Source: Mesorhizobium loti | Lineage (GTDB): Bacteria; Pseudomonadota; Alphaproteobacteria; Rhizobiales; Rhizobiaceae | Assembly (NCBI RefSeq): GCF_013170705.1 | Contig: NZ_CP033334.1 | Coordinates: 4,255,501-4,319,500, forward strand | Direction of reading: 5' to 3' | Length of the DNA stretch: 64,000 bases | Part shown: positions 15,955 through 24,322 of the stretch, one piece after another | Layout: every line of letters starts with the position of its first letter | Position numbering within the stretch: the first letter of the stretch is position 1 | Position numbers and translations under genes: made by a program | The notes under the pieces: model-generated | Told to the model about the DNA's origin: nothing | Databases searched by the model: none | Seen by the model: only the letters and a program-made list of their open reading frames with translations

Positions 15955-17078
15955 ATCGGATGCGTGAGAAATTCCCCGGATGGTATCCCAAGAGGCCAGA
16001 GCAAATCGCGAAGCTCTGGGACACCGCAATCTTTGTCCCCGATGCTAATGTACTGTTGCACTGCTTGCGGCACACGACCGTGGTGCGTGATGAGTTACTG
16101 CGGCTTTTCGAGGCGCTGGGCGACGCGCTGTGGATCCCCTACCAGGTCGGCCTGGAATTCCAGCGCAACCGCCTCGACGTCGAGTTCGGGGCCCTCGACG
16201 CGTATGACACGCTGATCAAAGATCAGGAGGCGAACATCGACAAGGCGCGCGATCGCCTCCGTCAACTCCGCGCGCATCCGACGATTGATGTGCAAAAGGA
16301 GCTCGCGGCGCTCGACATGTTCTTGTCGGACTTCAAGGGACGTATGGAGGCCGCTCGCGGGACGCACCCCTCCGCTGAGATCGACGGGCTCCTGGAGAAG
16401 CTCACCAAGCTCCTCGAGAACCGTATCGGGGATAAATGGCCGGCCGATAAGCTAGTCGCCCTGAAAAAAGAGGGTGAGGATCGCTACTCAAAGAAAATCC
16501 CACCTGGCTATAAGGACCAGAAGAAGGAGGCCGGGGAGTACGACAAGTTCGGTGACCTGATTATCTGGAAGGACATGATAAGCAAGGCAAAGGCCGACAA
16601 GCGGCCCGTGATTTTCATCTCTGACGACGTGAAGGAAGATTGGTGGTGGATACATCGCGGGCGGAAGATGGGGCCTCGCCCAGAGCTCATTGAGGAGTTT
16701 CGCGGCGAGGCAGGACAGGATTTCCACATTTACGAGTTCAGCCAGTTCCTGCGGTTCGCGGCGGACCGCTTTCCCGACATTAAGCCCAATGTCGCCAAGG
16801 TCGAGGAAAGCATCCTCGCCGACGAGGAGGCTCGCCGGAGGCAGGACGATGCGGCGGCGGCGCAGGAACGTGACGCCACACTTCGCTCCCTGGAGGATGA
16901 GCGGGATCAGCTTGTCAGCGCGCTGTCTGGGACGCCAGGAGGCGCGAGCTTCCCTGGCGATAGAGCGACGATGCGCGCGCGTCTGGACGAACTAAACAAA
17001 GAGATTCAATCCATTTCGGAGAACACAGCTCGTAGGAGCCTCGCTGCAGAGACACAGGCTGACGATGGAAAGCGTTGA
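15942..17078 (+). CDS. PIN-like domain protein (DUF4935/PIN_8 type)
   Basis: A 378-residue protein with a PIN-like nuclease core: the first acidic site FVPDANVLL (Asp34), GLEFQRNR containing a conserved Glu, FGDLIIWKDM, and PVIFISDD near the end of the domain. A long charged helical insertion separates the halves, as in the PIN_8 family. The C-terminal 90 residues form a predicted coiled coil rich in E, R and Q. Related PIN-like proteins act as RNases or accompany defence genes. It overlaps the preceding gene by 13 bases; Met at 15960 is an alternative start. Confidence 0.82.
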   Translation: MVGLNRMREKFPGWYPKRPEQIAKLWDTAIFVPDANVLLHCLRHTTVVRDELLRLFEALGDALWIPYQVGLEFQRNRLDVEFGALDAYDTLIKDQEANIDKARDRLRQLRAHPTIDVQKELAALDMFLSDFKGRMEAARGTHPSAEIDGLLEKLTKLLENRIGDKWPADKLVALKKEGEDRYSKKIPPGYKDQKKEAGEYDKFGDLIIWKDMISKAKADKRPVIFISDDVKEDWWWIHRGRKMGPRPELIEEFRGEAGQDFHIYEFSQFLRFAADRFPDIKPNVAKVEESILADEEARRRQDDAAAAQERDATLRSLEDERDQLVSALSGTPGGASFPGDRATMRARLDELNKEIQSISENTARRSLAAETQADDGKR

Positions 17079-17165
17079 GCAGAGAGCTTTGGCCGAACCG
17101 ATGACGAGCGGTCGCGCGCAAAGATAATCTCGCGCGCGGTGTCCACGCAATTGCGGGAGATTTTA

Positions 17166-18905
17166 GTGGACGCAGATGAACGCACCTCTCCCGAGGCCTT
17201 TGTGGTGGCTGCGAGGCTTGACGAGTTGGCTCAGAAAGAAATCGCAGACGTCGACGACTTTCTTTCAACGCTTCAGCCGATGGAATGTACTGTTCTCCTG
17301 ATTGAAGCATGTCGCTGTGTGGACCACATGCACGTCGTCCAGCGCCTGTCGGCCAATGAGAAGAGCAAGCTCTCGGTTCAGGACTTTGACATTCTCATTC
17401 GTGGCTGGAACGTCCTGCTCGGAAAGCTGCTGAAGCGTAAAGGGGAGTTCAGTGGCGTCCCTCTCCGAACGAGCACTCCTGAGCTCCGCCAAACAGTTAT
17501 GGGCATGATGCACTTTGCCGGCCGGTACGTGATCCTCAATCGCACTGCGGAGATGGTGCGTCACGGGATGGTATCCGCGACCCTGGACGGATCTGAGATT
17601 GAGCTGAAGCTAAGCCACAGGGCTCTCACGGACCACTTTCACGATCAGGTCGATCACCAAAAGTTGGCGGACTTAAACGCCAAACTCCACCAGGACTACG
17701 CCAGTGATGTCAATCCTGGGACGACGCTGAGGCTCCGTGATGTGATGGCGAACCTCACCTTCCAATGGAAGACATCGCAAGGCATTATGATCGGCTATAA
17801 GGCTGATCCGGAAATCGACTCCTATTTCCTTCGGGCGGTGACCCAAGACGCGGTTCAATGGCAAGCAGACGCAGGCATCCATCCCCAGGCGCGCCTCCCC
17901 GGCTGCTCCGGTGAAACGCTCACAGCTGTGGTTCATGTCCTGATGAGTTTCAGCATGAAGCACATCATGTTCGTCGAGGAGGGGATGAAGCTTCATCCAG
18001 GCGTCAATCAACATATGAGCCTGACTATCTGGAAGACGCGCCCCGAGCTTTTGACGTCACTCTCGCACGCGATTGGCGCGCCCGAGGAGGAACTGGACGC
18101 CGCACTTAATCTCATTGTGGTCAAGGCTGGCGATGCTGATTATTTCCTAACTGAACAGGCTCCTGGCATTCCCTTGGTCATTGAGCTTTGTGGTGGTTAC
18201 CTTCTGACGCCGGTCAGTGGCGTCTTCCGCAATCCGTTTAATGGCATCCGCATGCTCCGCGAGTCGAGTTCCACTGCAATTCAGAATGCTTTCCGTGAGC
18301 ATCGTGAAGAGTGGATGGTAGAGGACCTTTGCGCGCTATTTGAAGGTCCACGGTATGATCGCATCGGCAAGCCGGTTAAGCTGCGAAGTAAGGGCCAAGT
18401 TGTCACAGATCTAGACGCTGCGATCCTTGATCGGGCGACGGGCGACTTGGTACTTTTTCAACTGAAATGGCAGGATTTCACCAGCAGCAGTGTGAAAGTC
18501 CAGCGAAGTAAGGCTAAGAACTTCCGCGATCAAGTCCGGGTATGGGCGCAGAAGACCAGATCCTGGATTGATGAGCACGGGGTACCCGCTCTTTGCCGCG
18601 CGCTTAAGCTTTCTTCCAACCCACCGCCGCGACGTGTGCTTCTGGTGGCGATCGGGCGCACCAATGCTAGATTTCGCAGCTATGGATACAACATCGAGTC
18701 AGACGTACTGGTCCTTCCATGGTCCCAGCTGCTGCGCCTTCGACTGGAGATAGGGTCAGGCAAGAATTTTTTTGATCTTCTTGTCGAGGCAGTATCTCAA
18801 GAGGCGGCACACGAGGTGGAGCGGACCCCATTGCCTTACGTCTTGGAGCGGCATGGTGTGCGTTTGAACTTTAGGGACATTTGGAGTGGCGTGAAAGATG
18901 ACTAG
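17166..18905 (+). CDS. Unknown large protein with possible PD-(D/E)XK-like C-terminal nuclease
   Basis: A 579-residue protein without a recognised family. The C-terminal third has a pattern compatible with a restriction-nuclease fold: VVTDLDAAI followed about 15 residues later by VLFQLKW, i.e. an acidic residue then Q-x-K after a turn (roughly residues 415-437). The N-terminal part is helical and cysteine-poor. GTG at 17166 is preferred, with GGGAG six bases before it; an upstream GTG at 17139 has no ribosome site. It follows the PIN gene by 87 bases in the same direction and is probably the last gene of the operon. Confidence 0.7.
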   Translation: MDADERTSPEAFVVAARLDELAQKEIADVDDFLSTLQPMECTVLLIEACRCVDHMHVVQRLSANEKSKLSVQDFDILIRGWNVLLGKLLKRKGEFSGVPLRTSTPELRQTVMGMMHFAGRYVILNRTAEMVRHGMVSATLDGSEIELKLSHRALTDHFHDQVDHQKLADLNAKLHQDYASDVNPGTTLRLRDVMANLTFQWKTSQGIMIGYKADPEIDSYFLRAVTQDAVQWQADAGIHPQARLPGCSGETLTAVVHVLMSFSMKHIMFVEEGMKLHPGVNQHMSLTIWKTRPELLTSLSHAIGAPEEELDAALNLIVVKAGDADYFLTEQAPGIPLVIELCGGYLLTPVSGVFRNPFNGIRMLRESSSTAIQNAFREHREEWMVEDLCALFEGPRYDRIGKPVKLRSKGQVVTDLDAAILDRATGDLVLFQLKWQDFTSSSVKVQRSKAKNFRDQVRVWAQKTRSWIDEHGVPALCRALKLSSNPPPRRVLLVAIGRTNARFRSYGYNIESDVLVLPWSQLLRLRLEIGSGKNFFDLLVEAVSQEAAHEVERTPLPYVLERHGVRLNFRDIWSGVKDD

Positions 18906-19004
18906 GTCAGGGTCGTTCTCAGTATCAGGTCATGGGGGTAGCAAAGTCACACGGTGAACCGCCCCCGCGCGCGCTTAATTAGCAGCAGGCATCTGCTACT
19001 AGCC

Positions 19005-19256
19005 TTGGCGAAGGTCATCGGCGAGCCGGTCGATGACCTTCGTTCCCCAGCCCTCACGCTCCTGCCGGGCGAGAATGTCGCGGCCGATCGTCTAGGAGAG
19101 TAGGATCAGTTCGCGGTTGACGGACAGGCTGGCGCGATGTCGCGCCTCAACGATCTTCAGTTTTAGATCGATGACGAAGGTCGCGTAGCTTTGTGGATCG
19201 ATGCCCGCGGCGGGCTTGGCGCTGCGAGGTGTGCGTTTGGGCGGACGAGATGTCAT
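19005..19256 (-). pseudogene. Broken DUF1016/YhcG-type nuclease gene (N-terminal remnant)
   Basis: The minus strand reads from ATG 19256 through a DUF1016 N-terminal domain (VNRELILL), then hits a TAG at the place where the family has YW. The same frame continues as TIGRDILARQEREGWGTKV and DRLADDLRQ, after which homology ends near 19005 with further stops. The family's C-terminal PD-(D/E)XK nuclease part is absent. The ATG overlaps the recombinase stop by ATGA, so it was once a second gene of the integrase operon. Two lesions (nonsense and truncation) make function unlikely. Confidence 0.75.
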
Positions 19257-20494
19257 GCGGCCTGCTTCAGGCGCTTCTTTGCGATCATGGCGCGGACGAA
19301 CTTGTCCCATTTCGCCATGCCAGCGCGTTTCTCGACCATGTAGTGCCAGCGGTCGTAGTGCTTGGAGCTGACATCTTGTAGCGCGTGGTTCTGAAGGCGA
19401 TCGCGGATTTCTTTCGGGACGCCTGCCTTTCCGGCGAGCGTCTTGAATGTACGTCGGAGGTCGCGGTTCGTCGCATATGGAATCACGCCGCGATCTCGCT
19501 GCCGCCAGACGAAGCTATACAGAGTGCCGTGGCTGACAGGTTTGGATGGGTCCTTGGCGGAGGGGAAGAACCAGCCGTACTCATTCGGCTTGATCGATTC
19601 GATCAGTTCGGCGGCGAGCAATGGCACAGGGACGGCGTGCGGCTGGAGGTTCTTGGTCTTTGACCAGTCGATGATCCGCTCCTTGGCGTCCCATTGATCG
19701 ACATGAAGCCGCGCTATCTCCTCGACGCGCTGGCCGGTCAGCATGATGAGTTGCACCGCGCGGGGATAGGAGGGGTGGACCGGCGCGTCGGGGTGGTCCA
19801 GCCAGCGATAGAGTTGCACAAATTCGTCTTCGTCGAGCCAGCGCGTACCCTGGACCTTCGGCTCGGTCGGAATGCCGGTTGCCGGATTGAAGGGGAGGCG
19901 GAAGCGTCGAGAAGACTGCTGCCGATAGTCGTTGTCGGACTTCATGCCCCAGCTAAAAGCGGCATGGAGATAGGACCGCACATGGTCGGCCATTGATTTG
20001 GCACCGCGCTCGTAAATCGGACGGATCAGCTCTACGATTTCCTCGGCCTCAATTTCGCGGGCGAGGCGGTTGCGCCCGAGCGTATCGGCGATCTTGTTGA
20101 GGCCTTTTTCCGTTTCCTTCCAGGATGGCTTGCCCGCATCCTTGAGCGACGCGACATAACCTTCGAAAAGATCGGCCACTGTGCCAGGGCGGGTGTCGGT
20201 CGCGATCTTGATGCTTCGGCCCTTTTGGATCACGTCAGCAAAGTCGCGCTTGAAGATTTCTCGCGCCTGGGCGAGCGACATGGAGGGGTAAGCGCCAAGC
20301 TTCTTCTTGGTCCGCTTCCCGTCGCGCCATTGCTGCGCCATCCAGTCAGCGGTGACGCGTTTCGGCATAGGCTTGAGGACAAGCACGAGGCGACCGGTGC
20401 CGCGCCCTTCGCCGTCGGCAAGATTCTCCTGTTTCTGACTTAGCTCAACCCGCTTCAACGCATGTCGGATCGCGGTGTCCGTCAGGCTTGGCAT
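19253..20494 (-). CDS. Tyrosine recombinase/phage-type integrase
   Basis: A 413-residue integrase with an N-terminal DUF4102-like arm-binding domain (KKKLGAYPSMSLAQAR), a SAM-like core-binding domain, and the catalytic domain: Arg in MLTGQRVEEIARLH, the RDLRRTFKTLAG box, LQNH, and the terminal nucleophile in SSKHYDRWHY. It catalyses integration and excision of the island. It lies next to the truncated radC at the island's right end, the usual place for an integrase beside its attachment site. Three GGGATCG repeats upstream may be arm sites. Confidence 0.95.
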   Translation of the reverse strand: MPSLTDTAIRHALKRVELSQKQENLADGEGRGTGRLVLVLKPMPKRVTADWMAQQWRDGKRTKKKLGAYPSMSLAQAREIFKRDFADVIQKGRSIKIATDTRPGTVADLFEGYVASLKDAGKPSWKETEKGLNKIADTLGRNRLAREIEAEEIVELIRPIYERGAKSMADHVRSYLHAAFSWGMKSDNDYRQQSSRRFRLPFNPATGIPTEPKVQGTRWLDEDEFVQLYRWLDHPDAPVHPSYPRAVQLIMLTGQRVEEIARLHVDQWDAKERIIDWSKTKNLQPHAVPVPLLAAELIESIKPNEYGWFFPSAKDPSKPVSHGTLYSFVWRQRDRGVIPYATNRDLRRTFKTLAGKAGVPKEIRDRLQNHALQDVSSKHYDRWHYMVEKRAGMAKWDKFVRAMIAKKRLKQAA

Positions 20495-20518
20495 AGCGTT
20501 TCCTCCTGTTCCGCAACT

Positions 20519-20559
20519 GGGATCGGTCGAGGAAAACGGGGATCGTTTGCTGGGATCGG
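20519..20559. repeat. Three direct GGGATCG repeats upstream of the integrase
   Basis: GGGATCG occurs at 20519, 20539 and 20552, the first and third extended to GGGATCGG. They lie between the integrase start and the radC junction, where arm-type integrase or excisionase sites are expected. The count is above chance for 40 bp, but the motif is short. Confidence 0.35.
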
Positions 20560-20640
20560 AAAGCCGCTTTCAACCCCTCTAACCGCTCCCAATTTGCCAT
20601 AGCCGCCCCCTGTACGCAATGGACAAAAAGTGGCTATTCC

Positions 20641-20695
20641 ATTGATGATTCAGCGGTATTCAGCGTGATCCAGCGTGATCATCGAAGGGGTAGTG
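20641..20695. other. Probable right island junction (attachment site region) in radC
   Basis: RadC homology on the minus strand stops abruptly after the codons for HNHP, near 20694. The sequence beyond holds a cagcgtgat direct duplication (20661 and 20671) and the palindrome TGATCA. The partner att copy should lie beyond the left edge of the window. Exact crossover bases cannot be fixed from one end. Confidence 0.5.
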
Positions 20696-21312
20696 GGGTG
20701 GTTGTGGACCAGGATAATCGCGGTGGCCGACAGTTCGAGCGCGCGCTTGACCACTTCCCTGGGATAGACGGGCGTATGGTCGACAGTGCCGGTCTGCTGC
20801 ACCTCGTCGGCAATCAGCGCGTTCTTCTTGTCGAGGAACAGGATACGGAACTGTTCGCGTGCCTCGAAGGCCATGGCAGAGCGGCAATAGGCGAGAAGCT
20901 GCGTCCAGGACGACAGGACTTCGCGGCCATGCACCTCGCCATGCGCCATGCGCTGCGCCGTCGCCGCGACGACTTTCAGGTCGAGCGCCACCGCCGGGCC
21001 GATGCCCTTGACCTCCTGCAACAAGTTGACGGGCGCGCCAAGCACCTCGGCCAACGTCCCGAACCGCGCGAGCAACGCCTTGGCGGCCGGCTTGGTGTCT
21101 GCGCGCGGGATCAGCCGGAAGAGCAGGAGCTCCAGAAGTTCATAGTCGGGCAGGGCGTCCGGACCGGCTGAGACGAAGCGCTCGCGCAAGCGGTCGCGAT
21201 GGCCGAGATATCCAGGTTTCTCGGCTGAGGCCGGCTTGGCCTTCGCCGCACGCCGGACCGGTACCTCGGAGAAGAAACTCCGCTCGTCGTCTTCGTCGTT
21301 GGCTTTCCCCAT
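20650..21312 (-). CDS. radC: RadC (JAB/MPN domain) protein, C-terminally truncated
   Basis: A 220-residue RadC-family protein. The helix-hairpin-helix region ([17 protein letters not shown]) and most of the JAB/MPN domain are normal, including the [15 protein letters not shown] box. After VHNHP the normal continuation with the serine and aspartate of the metalloprotease motif (SGDPTPS..AD) is replaced by [14 protein letters not shown] and a stop supplied by the island. About 45 C-terminal residues are therefore missing and the metal site is incomplete. Start 21312 is preferred over a TTG at 21363. It lies downstream of map on the same strand. Confidence 0.85.
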   Translation of the reverse strand: MGKANDEDDERSFFSEVPVRRAAKAKPASAEKPGYLGHRDRLRERFVSAGPDALPDYELLELLLFRLIPRADTKPAAKALLARFGTLAEVLGAPVNLLQEVKGIGPAVALDLKVVAATAQRMAHGEVHGREVLSSWTQLLAYCRSAMAFEAREQFRILFLDKKNALIADEVQQTGTVDHTPVYPREVVKRALELSATAIILVHNHPTTPSMITLDHAEYR

Positions 21313-21367
21313 CCGCCCCCGCATCCGGCAATCGATCGGGCGCAGCAGTTGCCCGACGGTCAAAAAA

Positions 21368-22195
21368 TCAGGCCGGCAGGCCGGGGCGGTCGAGCTTGTT
21401 GGGCGAGAGCGTGAAAATCTCGCAGCCGGCGTCGGTCACGCCGATCGTGTGCTCGTACTGCGCCGACAGAGAGCGGTCGCGGGTTACCGCCGTCCAACCG
21501 TCCGACAGCACCTTCACATGCGGCCGGCCGAGATTGATCATCGGCTCGATGGTGAAGATCATGCCGGGCCGCATTTCCACGCCTTCATTGACGTTGCCAT
21601 AGTGCAGGATGTTCGGGGCGTCGTGGAACAGCTGGCCGACGCCGTGGCCGCAGAAGTCGCGCACCACCGAGCAGCGCTCCGCCTCGGCGTAGGTCTGGAT
21701 GGCGGCGCCGATGGCGCCGGTGCGAGCCCCGGGTCTGACCGCGGCGATGCCGCGCATCAGGCATTCATGGGTGACTTCGAGCAGCCGTTCGGCGGCGCGC
21801 TTGATGGTGCCGACCGGATACATACGCGAGGAATCGCCATGCCAGCCATCGAGAATGTAGGTGACGTCGATGTTGACGATGTCGCCGTCCTTCAAAGGCT
21901 TGTTGTCGGGAATGCCATGGCAGACGACATGGTTGATCGAGGTGCAGGACGACTTCGTGTAGCCGCGATAGTTGAGCGTCGCCGGCAGCGCGCCGTGATC
22001 CATGCCGAACTCGAAGACGAAACGGTCGATGGCATCGGTGGTGACGCCGGGCGCGACCATGGGCACCAGCTCGTCGAGGCAACGCGCGGTGAGGTCGCAT
22101 GCCTTGCGCATGCCGGCAAAACCGTCCTCGCCATAGAGGCGGATCTGGCCGGTGTTTCTGAGGGGGGCGGTGGCGGCGTCGAGATAGGTGACCAT
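21368..22195 (-). CDS. map: Type I methionine aminopeptidase
   Basis: A 275-residue metalloaminopeptidase that removes the initiator Met from nascent proteins. The dinuclear metal ligands are visible in order: Asp in GDIVNIDVT, Asp in WHGDSS, His in CGHGVG, Glu in FTIEPMI and Glu in QYEHTI. The catalytic His in VVCHGIP is also present. The start at 22195 (MVTYLDA) matches rhizobial orthologues; a longer frame to 22279 has no supporting ribosome site. It precedes radC on the same strand, a common alphaproteobacterial order. Confidence 0.96.
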   Translation of the reverse strand: MVTYLDAATAPLRNTGQIRLYGEDGFAGMRKACDLTARCLDELVPMVAPGVTTDAIDRFVFEFGMDHGALPATLNYRGYTKSSCTSINHVVCHGIPDNKPLKDGDIVNIDVTYILDGWHGDSSRMYPVGTIKRAAERLLEVTHECLMRGIAAVRPGARTGAIGAAIQTYAEAERCSVVRDFCGHGVGQLFHDAPNILHYGNVNEGVEMRPGMIFTIEPMINLGRPHVKVLSDGWTAVTRDRSLSAQYEHTIGVTDAGCEIFTLSPNKLDRPGLPA

Positions 22196-22395
22196 TTTGT
22201 CCGTGTGGAAGGTGGGGCGCTGCAGGTGTGCCAGCGTGAAAATCACACCAGATTTGGCACTTGGGGGCAAAAGGTTCAAGGAAGAACTGCCTGATGCAAT
22301 CCGAACCGGCGGGATATTCGTCGTGTCGGCGCGGTCTTTTGCCGGTTTTTCACGGTTTGCTTTCCTTTCCGGTCATCGTGCGCTAGGGCGGAACG

Positions 22396-22812
22396 ATGTT
22401 TTGGAGATCGCGACCAGCCCTGAAGCGCGCCCGATCGCTTGAAGCGCCGCTGACGGCAGCCTGCTCATGTCTGATGGGCCTTGTGCTGCTGGCGATGCTG
22501 TGCCTCGGCCGGCCGGATGTCCCAACTTTCGCCGACCCCGCCCAGGGCAGCGCCAGCGTTGGCGTCGAACGGTCGGGCGAAGCCGCCGCGCTGCTGCGCG
22601 TCACCAACAAGGCACAGGCCGTTGAGGTTCGCGCCGCCAGGCCGGTGCTGGCCAAGTTCGCGGGCGGCCATCCGGCGTTACCAGCTCCAGAAACTGTTTT
22701 CCTTTGGCTCGCCCCGACGTCGCCGGCAGTGGTCGTCGCCGGCCATGGGACCGTCTCGGCTCCGTGCACCAGCACCAATCAGCCGCGCGCGCCGCCGTTC
22801 GCGCAAGCCTGA
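22396..22812 (+). CDS. Hypothetical membrane-anchored protein
   Basis: A 138-residue frame divergent from map. One hydrophobic segment near residues 22-38 (CSCLMGLVLLAMLCLG) would act as signal anchor; the rest is Ala/Pro-rich with no recognised domain. No strong Shine-Dalgarno is visible. The antisense frames are equally open, so evidence is the position, length and a plausible topology only. Confidence 0.5.
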   Translation: MFWRSRPALKRARSLEAPLTAACSCLMGLVLLAMLCLGRPDVPTFADPAQGSASVGVERSGEAAALLRVTNKAQAVEVRAARPVLAKFAGGHPALPAPETVFLWLAPTSPAVVVAGHGTVSAPCTSTNQPRAPPFAQA

Positions 22813-22921
22813 GCGGTCCAAGACCGCGTTCGCCATCATACCAAGCCATTCGCGTCCGCGATCCGTGCGCCGGCCATAGCCGCGCACTGGTGGCGCGGTG
22901 CGTCATTTCCGGATCATCGCA

Positions 22922-23161
22922 ATGCAACAACGTATCAAGACATTCAAAAGCCTGTCGCGTGCGGCCTCGGCTGCTTCATTTTTGTCCGTTCAGGCGTTCA
23001 TCTGTATCGGAACCGTTTACTGGGCGATCGCCGAGACGCTCTATCTGTCGGGAACCGGAGCACTCGTGCTCGGTGCCCTGTTCGCCTTGCCGTCGGCCTA
23101 TATTCTGGTGATGGTTGTGCGCATCGCCTTCGACGCCGAGACGGACCCGGCCAACCAGTGA
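22922..23161 (+). CDS. Small hypothetical inner-membrane protein
   Basis: A 79-residue protein with two predicted membrane helices (ASFLSVQAFICIGTVYWAIAE and a second around LVLGALFALPSAYILVMVV) and a basic N-terminus. A strong terminator follows at 23183. The frame could also start at 22898. No family recognised. Confidence 0.6.
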   Translation: MQQRIKTFKSLSRAASAASFLSVQAFICIGTVYWAIAETLYLSGTGALVLGALFALPSAYILVMVVRIAFDAETDPANQ

Positions 23162-23182
23162 ATTGCGCCGTCGGATCGGAAC

Positions 23183-23216
23183 GTTCTGCCGGGCATCCTG
23201 GTGCCGGCAGAACTTT
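23183..23216 (+). terminator. Rho-independent terminator
   Basis: GTTCTGCCGG pairs perfectly with CCGGCAGAAC around an 11-base loop and is followed by TTT. It lies 20 bases after the stop of the small membrane protein gene at 23161. Confidence 0.75.
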
Positions 23217-23339
23217 CCTCGCCTTTGCAGCAAAGGCGCCGCTTCCGCAGTGACGACACATTTCCGTGACACAGACCGGTCAAAGCAACTTTTGACGACG
23301 GACGGCGTTGCTGGGCGACGCCAGTTCGGGAGATTTCAG

Positions 23340-23636
23340 ATGGACAGATTGCAGTTCGAGGTGCCGGTGCGCATCGCGCCAGGGCCTGGCTTGCCGGTCG
23401 AGGAGATTTACAGCGTCGAGCAGGCGTTGGATTTTCTCCAGGACTGGCCGGCGCGCCGGCAGGGACCGGTGTATCAGAAAGCCTTCAACGCCTGCTTTGG
23501 CGCCACGGTGGACGTGGTCAAGACTGAGGATGCCTGCCGGGCATTCATGGCGTTCTGCCGCGTTACCGGACTGATGGCCAGCGACATGATGGCGCCGCGC
23601 AAGCGCGGCGGCGAGGCGAGGGCGCTGCAGGCCTGA
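23340..23636 (+). CDS. DUF982 domain-containing protein
   Basis: A 98-residue protein of the DUF982 family, small proteins found mostly in Rhizobiales and of unknown function. The family pattern is clear: EEIYSVEQALDFLQDWPARRQGPVY, then AFNACFGA and a final EDACRAFMAFCRVTGL helix. GGGAG lies seven bases before the ATG at 23340. The frame continues far upstream, but that part has no protein character. Confidence 0.85.
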   Translation: MDRLQFEVPVRIAPGPGLPVEEIYSVEQALDFLQDWPARRQGPVYQKAFNACFGATVDVVKTEDACRAFMAFCRVTGLMASDMMAPRKRGGEARALQA

Positions 23637-23798
23637 GGGCAGATGCGCTTGCCTCGATAGCCGGCTCGGCTCGAGTGCACTGTCTCGTGCCGCGGATATC
23701 CATCAATAGCGTCGTTAAGCTTCCGTTTCCACCTTCGCGGCTACGCCATTGCCTGTTCAGCAATGTTGATTCGTTGCGTCAGTCTCATGGTTCGGAAG

Positions 23799-24062
23799 AT
23801 GTCTGCAGAAAAAATCCGTGCGTTCCCGATCGATCGTCAGTTATTCCTGGTCAGAGAAGTTGCGGCCAAGCTCGACAATCTGCATGGCGAGACCGCGGCC
23901 TCGTTCTGGAGGGCCAAGGCAGCAGAACTGCTTGACCTCGTTGTCGGATCGGGCAGGGACAGAGCCACCGCCGGTGACGAAGTCCGCAGATTTTTTCTGG
24001 CCGTACAGAAAGAGTTGTCGGCTGGAGTGGCCTCAGAGCCGGTGCCCGTCCTTTCCGCCTGA
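23799..24062 (+). CDS. Small hypothetical protein (DUF6074-like)
   Basis: An 87-residue helical protein. The start IRAFPIDRQLFLVREVAAKL and the ASFWRAKAAEL segment recall the DUF6074 family of small rhizobial proteins (an AFP-x-x-R motif followed by a helix with W/R), but the resemblance is from memory and weak. Starts at 23763 or 23787 are also possible. Nothing is known of its role. Confidence 0.55.
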   Translation: MSAEKIRAFPIDRQLFLVREVAAKLDNLHGETAASFWRAKAAELLDLVVGSGRDRATAGDEVRRFFLAVQKELSAGVASEPVPVLSA

Positions 24063-24322
24063 AGCCAAGACTGCCGGCGCGCTGGATTTGACCGCATCCA
24101 ATTGAGTTGGATCGCTTTCATTCGCCGGAACTGCCCAGCGTATCCTGCAATCGGCGGCGTCATTTGTCGCTGGAGCGCTCCCGTGCCGTCAGGAACGGCA
24201 ATCGCCGTCGTCCGCGCACCGATCAGCGCCGGCCGGCTGCTTGAAGCCGATCGGAGCCGTGATCAAAAATGAACCGAACTTCTTAGCCGTTCGTTCATAC
24301 ATGCGTGCTTTCTAATTAAACT

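Noticed and set aside
20650..21312. RadC as an intact gene
   Set aside because: Length is about 45 residues short and the JAB serine/aspartate are missing; the C-terminal codons derive from the island side.
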